From positions 124,001 to 188,000 of the forward strand of contig NZ_CP138335.1 of assembly GCF_040256745.1 (NCBI RefSeq): a stretch of DNA of 64,000 bases. Direction: 5' to 3'. Position 1 is the stretch's first letter. Every line of letters starts with the position of its first letter. Under the pieces are notes generated by a model. It was not told where the DNA came from, did no database searches, and saw only the letters and a program-made list of their open reading frames with translations. Source of the stretch: Scrofimicrobium sp. R131 (GTDB lineage: Bacteria > Actinomycetota > Actinomycetes > Actinomycetales > Actinomycetaceae). Shown piece by piece: positions 26,739-35,123 of the stretch. The position numbers and the translations under genes were made by a program.

Positions 26739-26938
26739 CTGGCAAAGGTTGCGAAGTGCTGGCAAAGGTTTGGGAGCAGGCTCGGTTTAGCCCTTGCGGG
26801 CATGGTTTTGCCAGCGTTTGCGTATGTTTGCCAGTCTCAGGTTCTGGCAAACGTATCCAAGTACTGGCAAAAGTGGCACGATTAGGCTCCAACCGACCCC
26901 TCAGCCCCAAGTTCGCCAGCGTTTGCATATGTTTACCG
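26739..26938. repeat. Two diverged 96-bp palindromic repeat units
   Basis: Units at 26739-26834 and from 26844, nine bases apart. Each begins CTGGCAAA-N12-CTGGCAAA and ends with the inverted form, TT-GCCAG-N12-TTTGCCAG in the first copy and slightly diverged in the second. The ends are conserved between copies, the middles are not. The IS element at 26939 cuts the last base or so of unit two. No coding potential. Resembles a REP/MITE-like intergenic element or a multi-site protein-binding region. Confidence 0.7.
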
Positions 26939-28324
26939 GGAGTCCGGCATAGAAGTGTGTTTTTATCTTGGATTTTCCGTTGTCTTGGTGCGGGAAAGTC
27001 TTGGTTTTTATGGTCTGGGAGCATAATGTCGGGCTGGTCCTTGACATCGCTGATTTGTGTGTTGGGTCCGGGGTTGATGGCCTGGAAACATGGGAAGACC
27101 AGCATCAACAAAGAAGTGCCAGGTCTGTGGTTGGCCTGGCCTGGTTCGTAACGGCACTACCAGTGCTGGTAGGCAACGCTGGCGTTGCTCCTCGTTGGGA
27201 GCTAGTACCACTAAGACGCGCCGTGACCAGATAGAACTATCCCAGTTCACACAGTTCATTTCTTGGGTGACAGGTCATGACACGCAATCCAGTATCGATG
27301 GCACTCAGACAGGCCGATCATTCAGGAAAAACATCGCCTGGTGCTGGAGGATACCTATCCCTGCCCCGCCCCTCACGGGTGAGGTTCACGAGCAGGTCTT
27401 CATTGATGGGACCTACCTGGCCTACGGCTGGTGCCTCCTAGTCGCTCGCAGCAACACCGGGCTCGTAGTTGCGTGGCAGTGGTGCCACAGCGAGAACAGC
27501 GCGGCCTACGGCAAGCTCCTGGCCCGCATCCCCCCTCCACTGGCCGTGACTACTGACGGGGCAGGAGGAGCATTGAAAGCCATCAAGGAACACTGGCCAG
27601 AAACCACCGTTCAACGGTGCTTGTTGCACGTACACCGCAACAACACCCGCGACCTGACCCAGAATCCGAAGACCATGGCAGGTAAGGCCCTCCTTGGCTT
27701 ATCCAGAGCCCTCCTGAAGGTCACCAGCAAGACCGAGGCAGCCAAGTGGGCTACTCTTCTTGCTGCCTTCCACACCGAATACTCCGCATATTTGAAAGAA
27801 CGCACCTACGCGCGTGACAACCCTTTAGAGGCTGCATCCCGGGGCAAGAAACCCACGGGCTGGTGGTACACCCACGAGCGAGACCGCCGCGTCTACCATC
27901 GACTCAACCGCCTTTACAAGGCTGGCGATCTCTTCGCCTACCTCACCACCGCCAAACAGGCACTAGAACGCACGACGAACCCTGTGGAATCCGTGAACCA
28001 CCAAGTCAAGAGGGTCATCAAACACCACCCAGGCTTATCTGAAGACCACCTGACCTGCGGGATCGAACGGGTCCTGCATTCCTACACCCACAACCCTGAC
28101 ACCCCCAAGCAAATCTTGAAAGCCTGGCATGCTGCCGGTGAACCCACCCGAAGGCTCATCCCCAAAAAACCCCGCACGACCACACGCCTAGGACCCAAGC
28201 AACACGACACCGGCCTCAGCAGCGAAGAAGGCCTCTACACCAGAAAAGGCTGGGCCGGACGACCACTAAACAACCCATGACCAACACGCCCGAGTAAAAA
28301 CACACATCCATGCCGGTATCCCTG
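26939..28324 (+). mobile_element. IS1249-like insertion sequence (IS256 family)
   Basis: Element of about 1386 bases. Terminal inverted repeats share CCGGCAT then GTGTGTTTTTA (left 26944-26965; right, on the other strand, ending at 28317). The 8-base direct repeat GTTTACCG flanks it exactly at 26931-26938 and 28325-28332, the target duplication expected for the IS256 family. One intact transposase gene lies inside. The perfect duplication indicates a fairly recent insertion. Confidence 0.88.
27090..28280 (+). CDS. IS1249-type transposase
   Basis: DDE transposase of 396 residues. N-terminal zinc ribbon CQVCGWPGL...RWRCSSLGAS is typical of the IS1249 group. The catalytic core shows VFIDGTYLAYGW (first Asp), TTDGAGGALKAIKEHWP (second Asp) with the RCLLHVHRN segment, and TTNPVESVNHQVK (Glu). 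No frameshift is seen, so it is probably active. Contained in the IS at 26939-28324. Confidence 0.9.
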   Translation: MGRPASTKKCQVCGWPGLVRNGTTSAGRQRWRCSSLGASTTKTRRDQIELSQFTQFISWVTGHDTQSSIDGTQTGRSFRKNIAWCWRIPIPAPPLTGEVHEQVFIDGTYLAYGWCLLVARSNTGLVVAWQWCHSENSAAYGKLLARIPPPLAVTTDGAGGALKAIKEHWPETTVQRCLLHVHRNNTRDLTQNPKTMAGKALLGLSRALLKVTSKTEAAKWATLLAAFHTEYSAYLKERTYARDNPLEAASRGKKPTGWWYTHERDRRVYHRLNRLYKAGDLFAYLTTAKQALERTTNPVESVNHQVKRVIKHHPGLSEDHLTCGIERVLHSYTHNPDTPKQILKAWHAAGEPTRRLIPKKPRTTTRLGPKQHDTGLSSEEGLYTRKGWAGRPLNNP

Positions 28325-28428
28325 TTTACCGACGTTCCGATACGAAGATGACCTGTAGTGTCGGGAGTCAGTGGGAAGCCTGGCGCGCAATGGCCAGGCC
28401 CAGCCTTCCGCGCGCGATGCCCCGGGGC

Positions 28429-28470
28429 AAAAGAAAACCGCGAACCCTTGCCGTGGCAAGAATTCGCGGT
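28429..28470 (-). terminator. Terminator of tRNA-Pro
   Basis: On the minus strand a long hairpin, ACCGCGAA-tt-CTTGCC-ac-GGCAAG-gg-TTCGCGGT, is followed by TTTCTTTT. It lies ten bases past the 3' end of the tRNA gene. Confidence 0.85.
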
Positions 28471-28479
28471 CATCCACGA

Positions 28480-28554
<75 letters not shown>

Positions 28555-28696
28555 TGTGCGTGAATCAGTATAGCCGGGCCAGTCAGATGCGACCAAACTT
28601 CCTGCCGGTTATCTGCACTTTGTGTTGCTATCCACAGAAGCCCGCACCCAACCAAGCCCGCGCCCAAGTCCAGGTCAACCCGGCCCAAGCCCGGCC

Positions 28697-29731
28697 TCAG
28701 TCAGCCGGCACCAGCTCGATCAGAGAGGCCTCCGGCGGGCAGGCGAACCGAATTGGAGCAAAGGGGGAGGTTCCCAGCCCAGCCGATACGTGCAGCCAGG
28801 ACGGCCCGGACCCAGCAGGTTGGTCCCCCCAGACGTGCATCCCAGAGGCGTACTGGCGGGGAAGATCAGAGTTGGTGATCACGGCCCCAAGCCCCGGCAC
28901 GCGGACCTGACCGCCGTGGGTGTGCCCGGCCAGGACCAGGTCGGCCTGCTCGCGCACCATCTCGTTCACCACCCGCAGGTAGGGGGCGTGGGTGAGGCCC
29001 AGCCGCACGGCACCGGGCTCCAGCCAGGACGCGGGCGGGGTCGGCATCCGGTCGCGCCGAATGTGCGGATCGTCCACCCCCATCAGCGCCACGGTCAGTG
29101 CTTGATCCTGCACCAGGATCGAATCTGACCGGTTGGACAGGTCTTTCCAGCCGGCCGCCCCCAGGTGCTCCACCAGTTCCATCCACGGCAGGTCCGGGAC
29201 CGTCCGTCGATGACGCTTGGTTGCGGTGGCGGACCGATTGGGTTTCAGGTAACTGATCCAGCTCTTCGTTTGTGGCGAGTAGTAGTCGTTGGAGCCCAGC
29301 ACGAATGCCCCCGGATAGGCCAGCAGGGGTTCGTAGGCGGCCAGCAGCTGGTCCAGCGAGTCCGCATCGCCCAGGTTGTCCCCGGTAGAGATGACCAGGT
29401 CGATCTCTTCGCGTTCGCTGACTTGGCGCAGGAACCGGGTGATGAACTCCTGCCCGGGAAACATGTGCAGGTCTGAAACGTGGAGGATCCGCAGTCTGGT
29501 GAAGCCCTCACGCGGGGCCACCGGAATCTGATAACGGCGCAACACCGGTTGGCGACTCTCCCAGTGAGCGTAGGCGAGTGTCCCCAGACTCAACCCGGTG
29601 GCAATGGCTCCGGTGAGGGCGAGGCGGCGCATGGCCCCCACCACCCTTGGCGGCACGATGGAGGGCTGGCGCCCAGTTTCAACCAGGCTCCCCTGAAAGG
29701 TCGCTCCCAAGTCGGGAACTCGCCTAATCAT
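28697..29731 (-). CDS. Metallophosphoesterase
   Basis: Calcineurin-like phosphoesterase of 344 residues with a probable N-terminal membrane anchor around residues 35-55 (LALTGAIATGLSLGTLAYA). Dinuclear metal motifs: HVSDLHMFPG, STGDNLG, GSNDYY, LTHAPY and AGHTHGGQ. The ATG overlaps the end of the penicillin-binding protein gene by eight bases. This pairing with a class A PBP is conserved in actinobacteria (Rv3682-Rv3683 in M. tuberculosis, from memory). Substrate unknown, probably envelope-related. Confidence 0.88.
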   Translation of the reverse strand: MIRRVPDLGATFQGSLVETGRQPSIVPPRVVGAMRRLALTGAIATGLSLGTLAYAHWESRQPVLRRYQIPVAPREGFTRLRILHVSDLHMFPGQEFITRFLRQVSEREEIDLVISTGDNLGDADSLDQLLAAYEPLLAYPGAFVLGSNDYYSPQTKSWISYLKPNRSATATKRHRRTVPDLPWMELVEHLGAAGWKDLSNRSDSILVQDQALTVALMGVDDPHIRRDRMPTPPASWLEPGAVRLGLTHAPYLRVVNEMVREQADLVLAGHTHGGQVRVPGLGAVITNSDLPRQYASGMHVWGDQPAGSGPSWLHVSAGLGTSPFAPIRFACPPEASLIELVPAD

Positions 29732-31964
29732 CGTCCTGCTCTCCCCCGGTGCCCTGGCCCGGGTTGTTCTGGTTGTTACCCTGGTTGCCCTGGTTGGTCG
29801 GGGTCTGGTCGGATTCCTTCTTTTCCTCTTCCGTCTTCGGCACGGGCAGCGGTAGTGGCTTGTTTCCGATCCAGACGTCCGGGATGTTGATCACCTCGGT
29901 ACCGGTAATGGCCTCCTCCATATAGGTCGTCCATATGGGACCCACGAAGGTGCCACCGTAGATCGAGTCGTAGTACTGCCCGTTGATCCACATGTTCTGA
30001 ATTGGGCGGGAAGAGTTCTGGGCGGTGCCAACCCAGGCGGCCGTGGCCAACTGGGGGACAAAGCCAACCATCCAGGTGTTGGCGTTGTCGTCGGTGGTTC
30101 CGGTCTTGGCGCCGAACTGCCGGCTCAGGTAGACGTCGTACGAGTTGGCCACCTGCTTTAGGACCGTGGCCACCTGGTTCGCCACCTTGGTGTCCCACGC
30201 CTGGGTGCAGTTGGGGGTGTAGGTCTTGATCGGGTTCCCATCCCGGTCCGACACCTCGGTCAGAGCGGTAGCCTGGCACCGAATCCCGTTGTTGGCGATG
30301 GTGGCGTAGGCGGTGGCCATGGCCAGCGGCGAGACCCCGGTGTCGCCGCCGATCATCTGCGAAGGGTTGTTGGGGCTGAGCGCGTTGCCATCGACGTCGA
30401 CCACGCCGGCTTCGGCGGCCCGCTGGAAGATCTGGCAGTAATCAACCTGCGAAGCCATGGAGGCGATCCCCTGGTTGATCGACAGTTTCATCGTGTCCAG
30501 CACCGAATGGGGCCCGTCCTTGCCGGCCAGGTCGTCGAACCGGAAGTCTCCGGTGTAGAAGTCCGGGTTGGAGGGGCATTTGAGCGAGCCGGCCGGATAG
30601 TCACGGTTGTTGGACCCGACGCTGTCGTAGGCGCCCTTGCCTTCCTTGAACCACTGGGCCAAGGTAAACACCTTCATGGTGGAGCCGGGTTGGAAGCCGG
30701 TCCCGCCCCCTCGATTCTGGTAGACGTTGAAGTTGACTTCGCTGTTGCGCGGTTCGGCCTCGGTCGGGGGGCCAAAGTTCGTGTTCTGGGCCATCGCCAC
30801 AATCTGCCCGGTTTGGGGCACCACCGACACGATGGCCGTATTGACGCCCGACTCGTCCATCACCGGCACGGTCCCGGTCACGGTGTTCCAGGCATCGGCC
30901 TGGAGCTTCGGTTTAATCGTGGTCCGGATGACCAGGCCGCCGGTCTCCAGCAGGTGCAGCCGTTCGGCGCGAGTCTCCCCGTAGGCGGGGTCGGACAGCA
31001 GTTCCTCCAGAGCGTAGGTGCAGAAGTAGCCCATGGAGCCGGTAGCCCCGATGCAGCCTTCGGTCCGGTTGTCGGGCTTCAGGTAGTCGACCACGTTCAT
31101 GGCCTTAGCCTCGTTGTACTCGTCCCGGGTGATCTTGTCTTCGTCCAGCATGCTTCGAAGGACGACATCACGGCGCTCCTGAGCCTTTTCGGGGTTAACC
31201 AGCGGGTTGTACTCCACGGGCGAGTTGGTGATGCCGGCTAGGAGGGCAGCCTGAGCCAAACTCAAGTCGGAAGCAGACTGGGAGAAGTACTGGCGGGCGG
31301 CCGCCTCGACCCCGTAAACCGTCGGGCCAAACGGGGCGATGTTGAGGTATCCGGTCAGAATCTCATCTTTGGTCATCCGCGCTTCCAGCCCCATCGCGTA
31401 GCGCACTTCGCGGAGCTTACGTTCAGTGCTCTGCTCCTGGGCCTCATCAATCAGGTCCTGGTCGCCAGCTTGGATCCCTCGTTCAACCAGCATGTTCTTG
31501 ACGTACTGCTGGGTAATGGTCGAGGCGCCCTGGGTGGCGTTTCCGCCCAGGTTGTTGATCGCGGCCCGGGCCAGCCCGTCGGGGTCAACCCCGTGATGCT
31601 CGTAGAATCGGCGGTCCTCCACCGAAACGATGGCGTCCTTCATTACCTGGGCAATCTGATCCGAAGCCACAATGATTCGACGCTGGGAGTAGAAACGGGT
31701 GATCTCATTGCCGTCCGCATCCAGCATCCGCGATTCTTCCGCTGGGGTGACCAGCTCCAAATCGGACGGAATCTCGTCGAAGGAGGCGGGGCCCGCTTTG
31801 ACCGCGGCGCCGGCCGCCCCCACCACCGGGAGCAGGAACCCGGCGGCTAGCACGCCAATCAGCGCGGCCAGGACCAGGAAGGCGATAATCCCTTCTGAAA
31901 ACTGGATAATCGTCATGCTGCGGGCGGCTCGTTTTGCTCTGGGCTGCTCGGAATTCTCCACCAT
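29724..31964 (-). CDS. Bifunctional penicillin-binding protein (class A)
   Basis: Class A PBP of 746 residues that polymerises and cross-links peptidoglycan outside the membrane. A single N-terminal helix (IIAFLVLAALIGVLAAGFLL) is followed by the GT51 transglycosylase with VEDRRFYEHHGVD and QGASTITQQYVKNM, then the transpeptidase with PGSTMKVFT (SxxK), SIN and KTGTT. An acidic Gln/Asn-rich tail replaces PASTA domains. Start ATG chosen to match the usual short cytoplasmic tail; an upstream ATG (32015) would run through the promoter. PonA2-like by context. Confidence 0.92.
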   Translation of the reverse strand: MVENSEQPRAKRAARSMTIIQFSEGIIAFLVLAALIGVLAAGFLLPVVGAAGAAVKAGPASFDEIPSDLELVTPAEESRMLDADGNEITRFYSQRRIIVASDQIAQVMKDAIVSVEDRRFYEHHGVDPDGLARAAINNLGGNATQGASTITQQYVKNMLVERGIQAGDQDLIDEAQEQSTERKLREVRYAMGLEARMTKDEILTGYLNIAPFGPTVYGVEAAARQYFSQSASDLSLAQAALLAGITNSPVEYNPLVNPEKAQERRDVVLRSMLDEDKITRDEYNEAKAMNVVDYLKPDNRTEGCIGATGSMGYFCTYALEELLSDPAYGETRAERLHLLETGGLVIRTTIKPKLQADAWNTVTGTVPVMDESGVNTAIVSVVPQTGQIVAMAQNTNFGPPTEAEPRNSEVNFNVYQNRGGGTGFQPGSTMKVFTLAQWFKEGKGAYDSVGSNNRDYPAGSLKCPSNPDFYTGDFRFDDLAGKDGPHSVLDTMKLSINQGIASMASQVDYCQIFQRAAEAGVVDVDGNALSPNNPSQMIGGDTGVSPLAMATAYATIANNGIRCQATALTEVSDRDGNPIKTYTPNCTQAWDTKVANQVATVLKQVANSYDVYLSRQFGAKTGTTDDNANTWMVGFVPQLATAAWVGTAQNSSRPIQNMWINGQYYDSIYGGTFVGPIWTTYMEEAITGTEVINIPDVWIGNKPLPLPVPKTEEEKKESDQTPTNQGNQGNNQNNPGQGTGGEQDDD

Positions 31965-32080
31965 GGTTTCTAGCCTAGCTAGAAGACCTGATAACGTGGT
32001 AGACAGATAGTCCAAATCGAAGGCGATTTCTCACATTGTCGTGGGGCTGGACACGGGAACTAGGTAGCACGGGAGGGAAG

Positions 32081-32428
32081 ATGACTCAAGCGACTAGTCT
32101 TATCGACCGTAGGTGGGTTGACCGAGCGGTGTGTGCCGGCGGTGAGCCCGACGCTCTATTTGTCCAGGGTGCGGCGCAGCGGCAGGTTCGCCAACGCTGC
32201 TTAGCTTGTCCTGTGCGCATCGAGTGTCTGGCTGACGCACTGCAGACGGAAGCCAATTTCGGCGTGTGGGGCGGGCTGACCGAGCGGGAACGCCGGGCCA
32301 TCCTGCGTCACTACCATGACGTGGAGGACTGGTACAGCTGGCTGCTCCACTCCGACGACGGCCTCGCCGAGGAGCTGCGGCAGAACCGGATCCCCCGGGT
32401 CTTTGCGCGGATGCGTGATTGCGCCTAG
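32081..32428 (+). CDS. WhiB family iron-sulfur regulator
   Basis: 115-residue WhiB-like protein. Four cysteines ligate a [4Fe-4S] cluster: AVCAGG, then RCLACPVRIEC giving Cx2C and Cx5C. The GVWGGLTERERR turn, typical of Wbl proteins, follows. ATG behind GGGAGGGA. Divergent from the PBP gene, an arrangement like whiB4-ponA2, so it is probably a redox-responsive partner of the sigma factor. Confidence 0.93.
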   Translation: MTQATSLIDRRWVDRAVCAGGEPDALFVQGAAQRQVRQRCLACPVRIECLADALQTEANFGVWGGLTERERRAILRHYHDVEDWYSWLLHSDDGLAEELRQNRIPRVFARMRDCA

Positions 32429-32452
32429 CGGGAATCTGGCTAAACTGACGCC

Positions 32453-32614
32453 ATGAACAAATGGGAATACGCAACGGTGCCTCTGCTCGTCCACGCCACG
32501 AAGGCGATTCTTGACCAGTGGGGTGAGGACGGGTGGGAGCTAGTCCAGGTAGTTCCCGGTCCCGCCGGGTCGGAAAATGTGGTGGCCTACATGAAGCGCC
32601 CGAAAGCGCAGTAG
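32453..32614 (+). CDS. Small DUF4177-like protein
   Basis: 53 residues beginning MNKWEYATVPLLVH and containing WGEDGWELVQVVP, the hallmark of the DUF4177 family. Function unknown. It sits 24 bases after whiB and before the crp terminator, the same place as a small gene in the M. tuberculosis region. Confidence 0.8.
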   Translation: MNKWEYATVPLLVHATKAILDQWGEDGWELVQVVPGPAGSENVVAYMKRPKAQ

Positions 32615-32632
32615 CCCCCGACAGACAAAGAA

Positions 32633-32668
32633 AGACCGCCAGCCCCCACTACGATGGGCTGGCGGTCT
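32633..32668. terminator. Bidirectional terminator between DUF4177 and crp genes
   Basis: Perfect 13-base stem AGACCGCCAGCCC / GGGCTGGCGGTCT with a ten-base loop. Adjacent T-rich bases on the minus strand (TTTCTTTG) make it a good terminator for the crp gene. Confidence 0.85.
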
Positions 32669-32680
32669 TCCAGTCTGAGT

Positions 32681-33364
32681 CTACCGGGCGCGGCGCGACA
32701 GGCGATCGACGTCCAGCAGGGTGACGGCGCGGCCCTCCAGGCGGATCCATCCGCGGGAGACGAAGTCAGCCAGCGACTTGTTGACCGTTTCGCGCGAGGC
32801 CCCGACCAGCTGAGCCAGTTCCTCCTGGGTCAGGTCGTGCGGCACGTGCACGCCGTTGTCGGTGACGGTGCCGAAGCGGTCGGAGAGGTCCAACAGCGCC
32901 TTGGCCACGCGGCCGGGCACGTCGGAGAAGACCAGGTCCGACAGCGACTCGTTCGTGCGGCGCAGACGCTGGGCCAGGGCGCGGAGCATGTGCTTGGCCA
33001 GTTCCGGGTTGACGTCCAGGATCTCCATCAGGTCGCGGTGCTCCAGCACCAGCATCGAGACGGGAGAAACGGCGGTGGCGGTGGTGGAGCGCGGTCCCGG
33101 ATCGAACAGGGTCAGCTCGCCAATCATCTCGCCCGGGCCCAAAATGGCCAGCAGCGACTCGCGTCCATCTTCGGAGGTGTGGCCCAGTTTGACCTTGCCT
33201 TCAGTGACGATAAAAAGACGGTCGCCCCGCTCGCCCTCTTCGAACAGCACTTCCCCCCGGCGCAGGGAGACCGTGCCGGTTCGCGCCGCTAGCGCCTGGT
33301 ACTGCTCTTCGTTCAGCCCGGCGAACAGCGGAACACGGCTAATGAACTGGTCGTCAATGCTCAT
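32681..33364 (-). CDS. glxR: Crp/Fnr family regulator, GlxR-like
   Basis: 227-residue regulator with an N-terminal cyclic-nucleotide-binding beta-barrel (GELTLFDPGPRSTTATA phosphate-binding cassette) and a C-terminal winged helix (LVGASRETVNKSLADF). Near-identity of SDVPGRVAKALLDL and RGWIRLEGRAV to the actinobacterial GlxR/Crp subgroup supports a cAMP-responsive global regulator. Start chosen at MSIDDQFISRVPLFAGL. Confidence 0.9.
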   Translation of the reverse strand: MSIDDQFISRVPLFAGLNEEQYQALAARTGTVSLRRGEVLFEEGERGDRLFIVTEGKVKLGHTSEDGRESLLAILGPGEMIGELTLFDPGPRSTTATAVSPVSMLVLEHRDLMEILDVNPELAKHMLRALAQRLRRTNESLSDLVFSDVPGRVAKALLDLSDRFGTVTDNGVHVPHDLTQEELAQLVGASRETVNKSLADFVSRGWIRLEGRAVTLLDVDRLSRRAR

Positions 33365-33524
33365 CTGCTCCAACTCCATTTCTGCTTGGTGTATCGATCC
33401 GAGGCAACCTGCTCGAATGTGAGCAGAAACCCTTATCCTCAATGAGTCTAACTGAGTTGGCCCACTTTTCCCTAGCGTGTGCGCCAGATTCTTCGCGGAA
33501 TGTCCCCGTGGCTATCATCGGAGG

Positions 33525-34166
33525 ATGACCAGCTCACCGGCGCCTCGGCCCGCTCCCGCTCCTGAAGTTGTCCACCGCCTCGAGGCCACCTACCCGGATG
33601 CGATGTGTGCGCTGCATTTTTCCAACGCTTACGAGCTGCTGGTGGCGACCGTGCTGTCGGCACAAACCACCGATGTCAGGGTCAACCAGATCAGTCCCGC
33701 GCTCTTTGCTCGCTACCCGAATGCGGCGGCGCTGGCGGGGGCGGACCGGGCCGAGTTGGAGGCGATTTTGCGCCCGCTCGGGATGTTTCGCCGCCGGGCC
33801 GACCAGCTTCTCGGATTGGCCGCCACGCTGCTGGCCGACTTTGGGGGCGAGGTGCCCGGCGAGCGCTCCGCCCTGGTGAGTCTGCCCGGGGTGGGTCGAA
33901 AAACAGCCAACGTGGTGCTCGGCAACTGGTTTGGGGCCGAGGAGATTACGGTGGACACGCATGTGGGGCGGGTGAGTCGGCGGCTGGGGTGGACGGCCCA
34001 GCAGAACCCCCTCAAAGTGGAGGCAGACCTGCGTGCGCTCCTGCCCGACGCGCCCTGGACCAAACTTTGCCACCAGCTGATCCTGCTAGGACGGGAAGTG
34101 TGCCATTCGCGCGGGCCCGACTGCGAGAACTGTCCGCTGGTGGACATTTGCCCTCAGCTGATCTGA
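33525..34166 (+). CDS. nth: Endonuclease III
   Basis: Base-excision repair glycosylase/AP lyase of 213 residues. Visible: LLVATVLSAQTTD, the helix-hairpin-helix LPGVGRKTANVV with the catalytic Lys, the catalytic Asp in VDTHVGRVSRRLG, and the C-terminal [4Fe-4S] loop CHSRGPDCENCPLVDIC (Cx6Cx2Cx5). ATG follows GGAGG closely. Confidence 0.95.
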   Translation: MTSSPAPRPAPAPEVVHRLEATYPDAMCALHFSNAYELLVATVLSAQTTDVRVNQISPALFARYPNAAALAGADRAELEAILRPLGMFRRRADQLLGLAATLLADFGGEVPGERSALVSLPGVGRKTANVVLGNWFGAEEITVDTHVGRVSRRLGWTAQQNPLKVEADLRALLPDAPWTKLCHQLILLGREVCHSRGPDCENCPLVDICPQLI

Positions 34167-34203
34167 GCCCGAGGCCCAGGACCGGACGAGGCGGTGCTTC
34201 CAA

Positions 34204-35097
34204 CTAGCGCGGGGCCACCTCGTCCAGGTGCGACAGCAGAATCTGGGTCAGCTCGCCGGGCGCCTCCTCGGTCAGGTAGCGGCCGGCCCCTTCCACTTCG
34301 TGGCGGCGGATCCGGGCGGCAACATACCGTGGATCGTCCGCGACCGAGCGGGCCTGCACCAGCGGATCGGCCTGGCCCCGAACGGTCCAAACCGGCACCG
34401 TGATCGGGCGGGCCAGGACCCGGCGCTCATCCAGGTGCACCTTCCGGGTGGCGCACAGGGTCTCCCAGGCCGACTCGGCGGCGAAATGCCGCTTCATGGG
34501 CGCGCTGTAGCTGGGGGCTAGCTGAGCCATCTGCTCGCGATGGTCCGGGTGGGACCAGTCGGAGAGAAGCTGACTGACCAGGGTGCCGTCCTGCAGTTGC
34601 TTGGGTCCACGCCGGGGCAGGCGCCAGTAGCGACCGCGTTTGCCGGTGAAGGTGGCGCGGTGAATCCCGCGGGGAGAGAGGCTGCGCGGGTGCGGTGAGG
34701 AAACCGCCACCAGTGAGGTCAGGCCCTGCGGGTGCTGGTGGGCCATCATCCAGGCCACCGCTCCGCCCATGCCGGCACCCACCAGCGTGTAGGAGGGGGC
34801 GCCCAGCGCGTTCAGCACCCCGGTCACGTCCATCGCCAGTCGGGTCAGGTCGACTTCGCCGGGTTGGAAATCCGATCCACCATAGCCGCGCAGGTCCAGC
34901 GCCACCGCCCGGTACCCGGCCGCGGCCAAGGCGGGAAGCTGATGGCGCCAAGACCACCAGAACAGCGGAAAGTCGTGCAGGAGCAGCACTGTGTGCGGCC
35001 CGGTCCCCGCGGTGGCAACGTGGAAGGCGACCCCCGACGCGCTCACATTGTGGTGGGACCACTCTCCCGGCTCACGTACCGATACCGCCGCGTCCAA
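34204..35097 (-). CDS. Alpha/beta hydrolase fold protein lacking catalytic residues
   Basis: 297 residues, epoxide-hydrolase-like: oxyanion HDFPLFWWSWRHQLP, LDLRGYGGSD and VRGQADPL are typical. The nucleophile elbow reads VGAGMGG with Gly at position 109 where the family has Asp or Ser, and the catalytic His in the usual GAGH motif is Arg273 (GAGRYLTEEAP). It is therefore probably not a hydrolase by the standard mechanism. It lies downstream of a membrane protein gene on the same strand. Confidence 0.8.
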   Translation of the reverse strand: MDAAVSVREPGEWSHHNVSASGVAFHVATAGTGPHTVLLLHDFPLFWWSWRHQLPALAAAGYRAVALDLRGYGGSDFQPGEVDLTRLAMDVTGVLNALGAPSYTLVGAGMGGAVAWMMAHQHPQGLTSLVAVSSPHPRSLSPRGIHRATFTGKRGRYWRLPRRGPKQLQDGTLVSQLLSDWSHPDHREQMAQLAPSYSAPMKRHFAAESAWETLCATRKVHLDERRVLARPITVPVWTVRGQADPLVQARSVADDPRYVAARIRRHEVEGAGRYLTEEAPGELTQILLSHLDEVAPR

Positions 35098-35123
35098 TCA
35101 GGTGGTCCTTTCCTTGGGGATAA

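Noticed and set aside
26756-27151. Plus-strand frame across the 96-bp repeats and IS left end
   Set aside because: Spans the insertion boundary and repeat DNA, so it cannot be an inherited gene.
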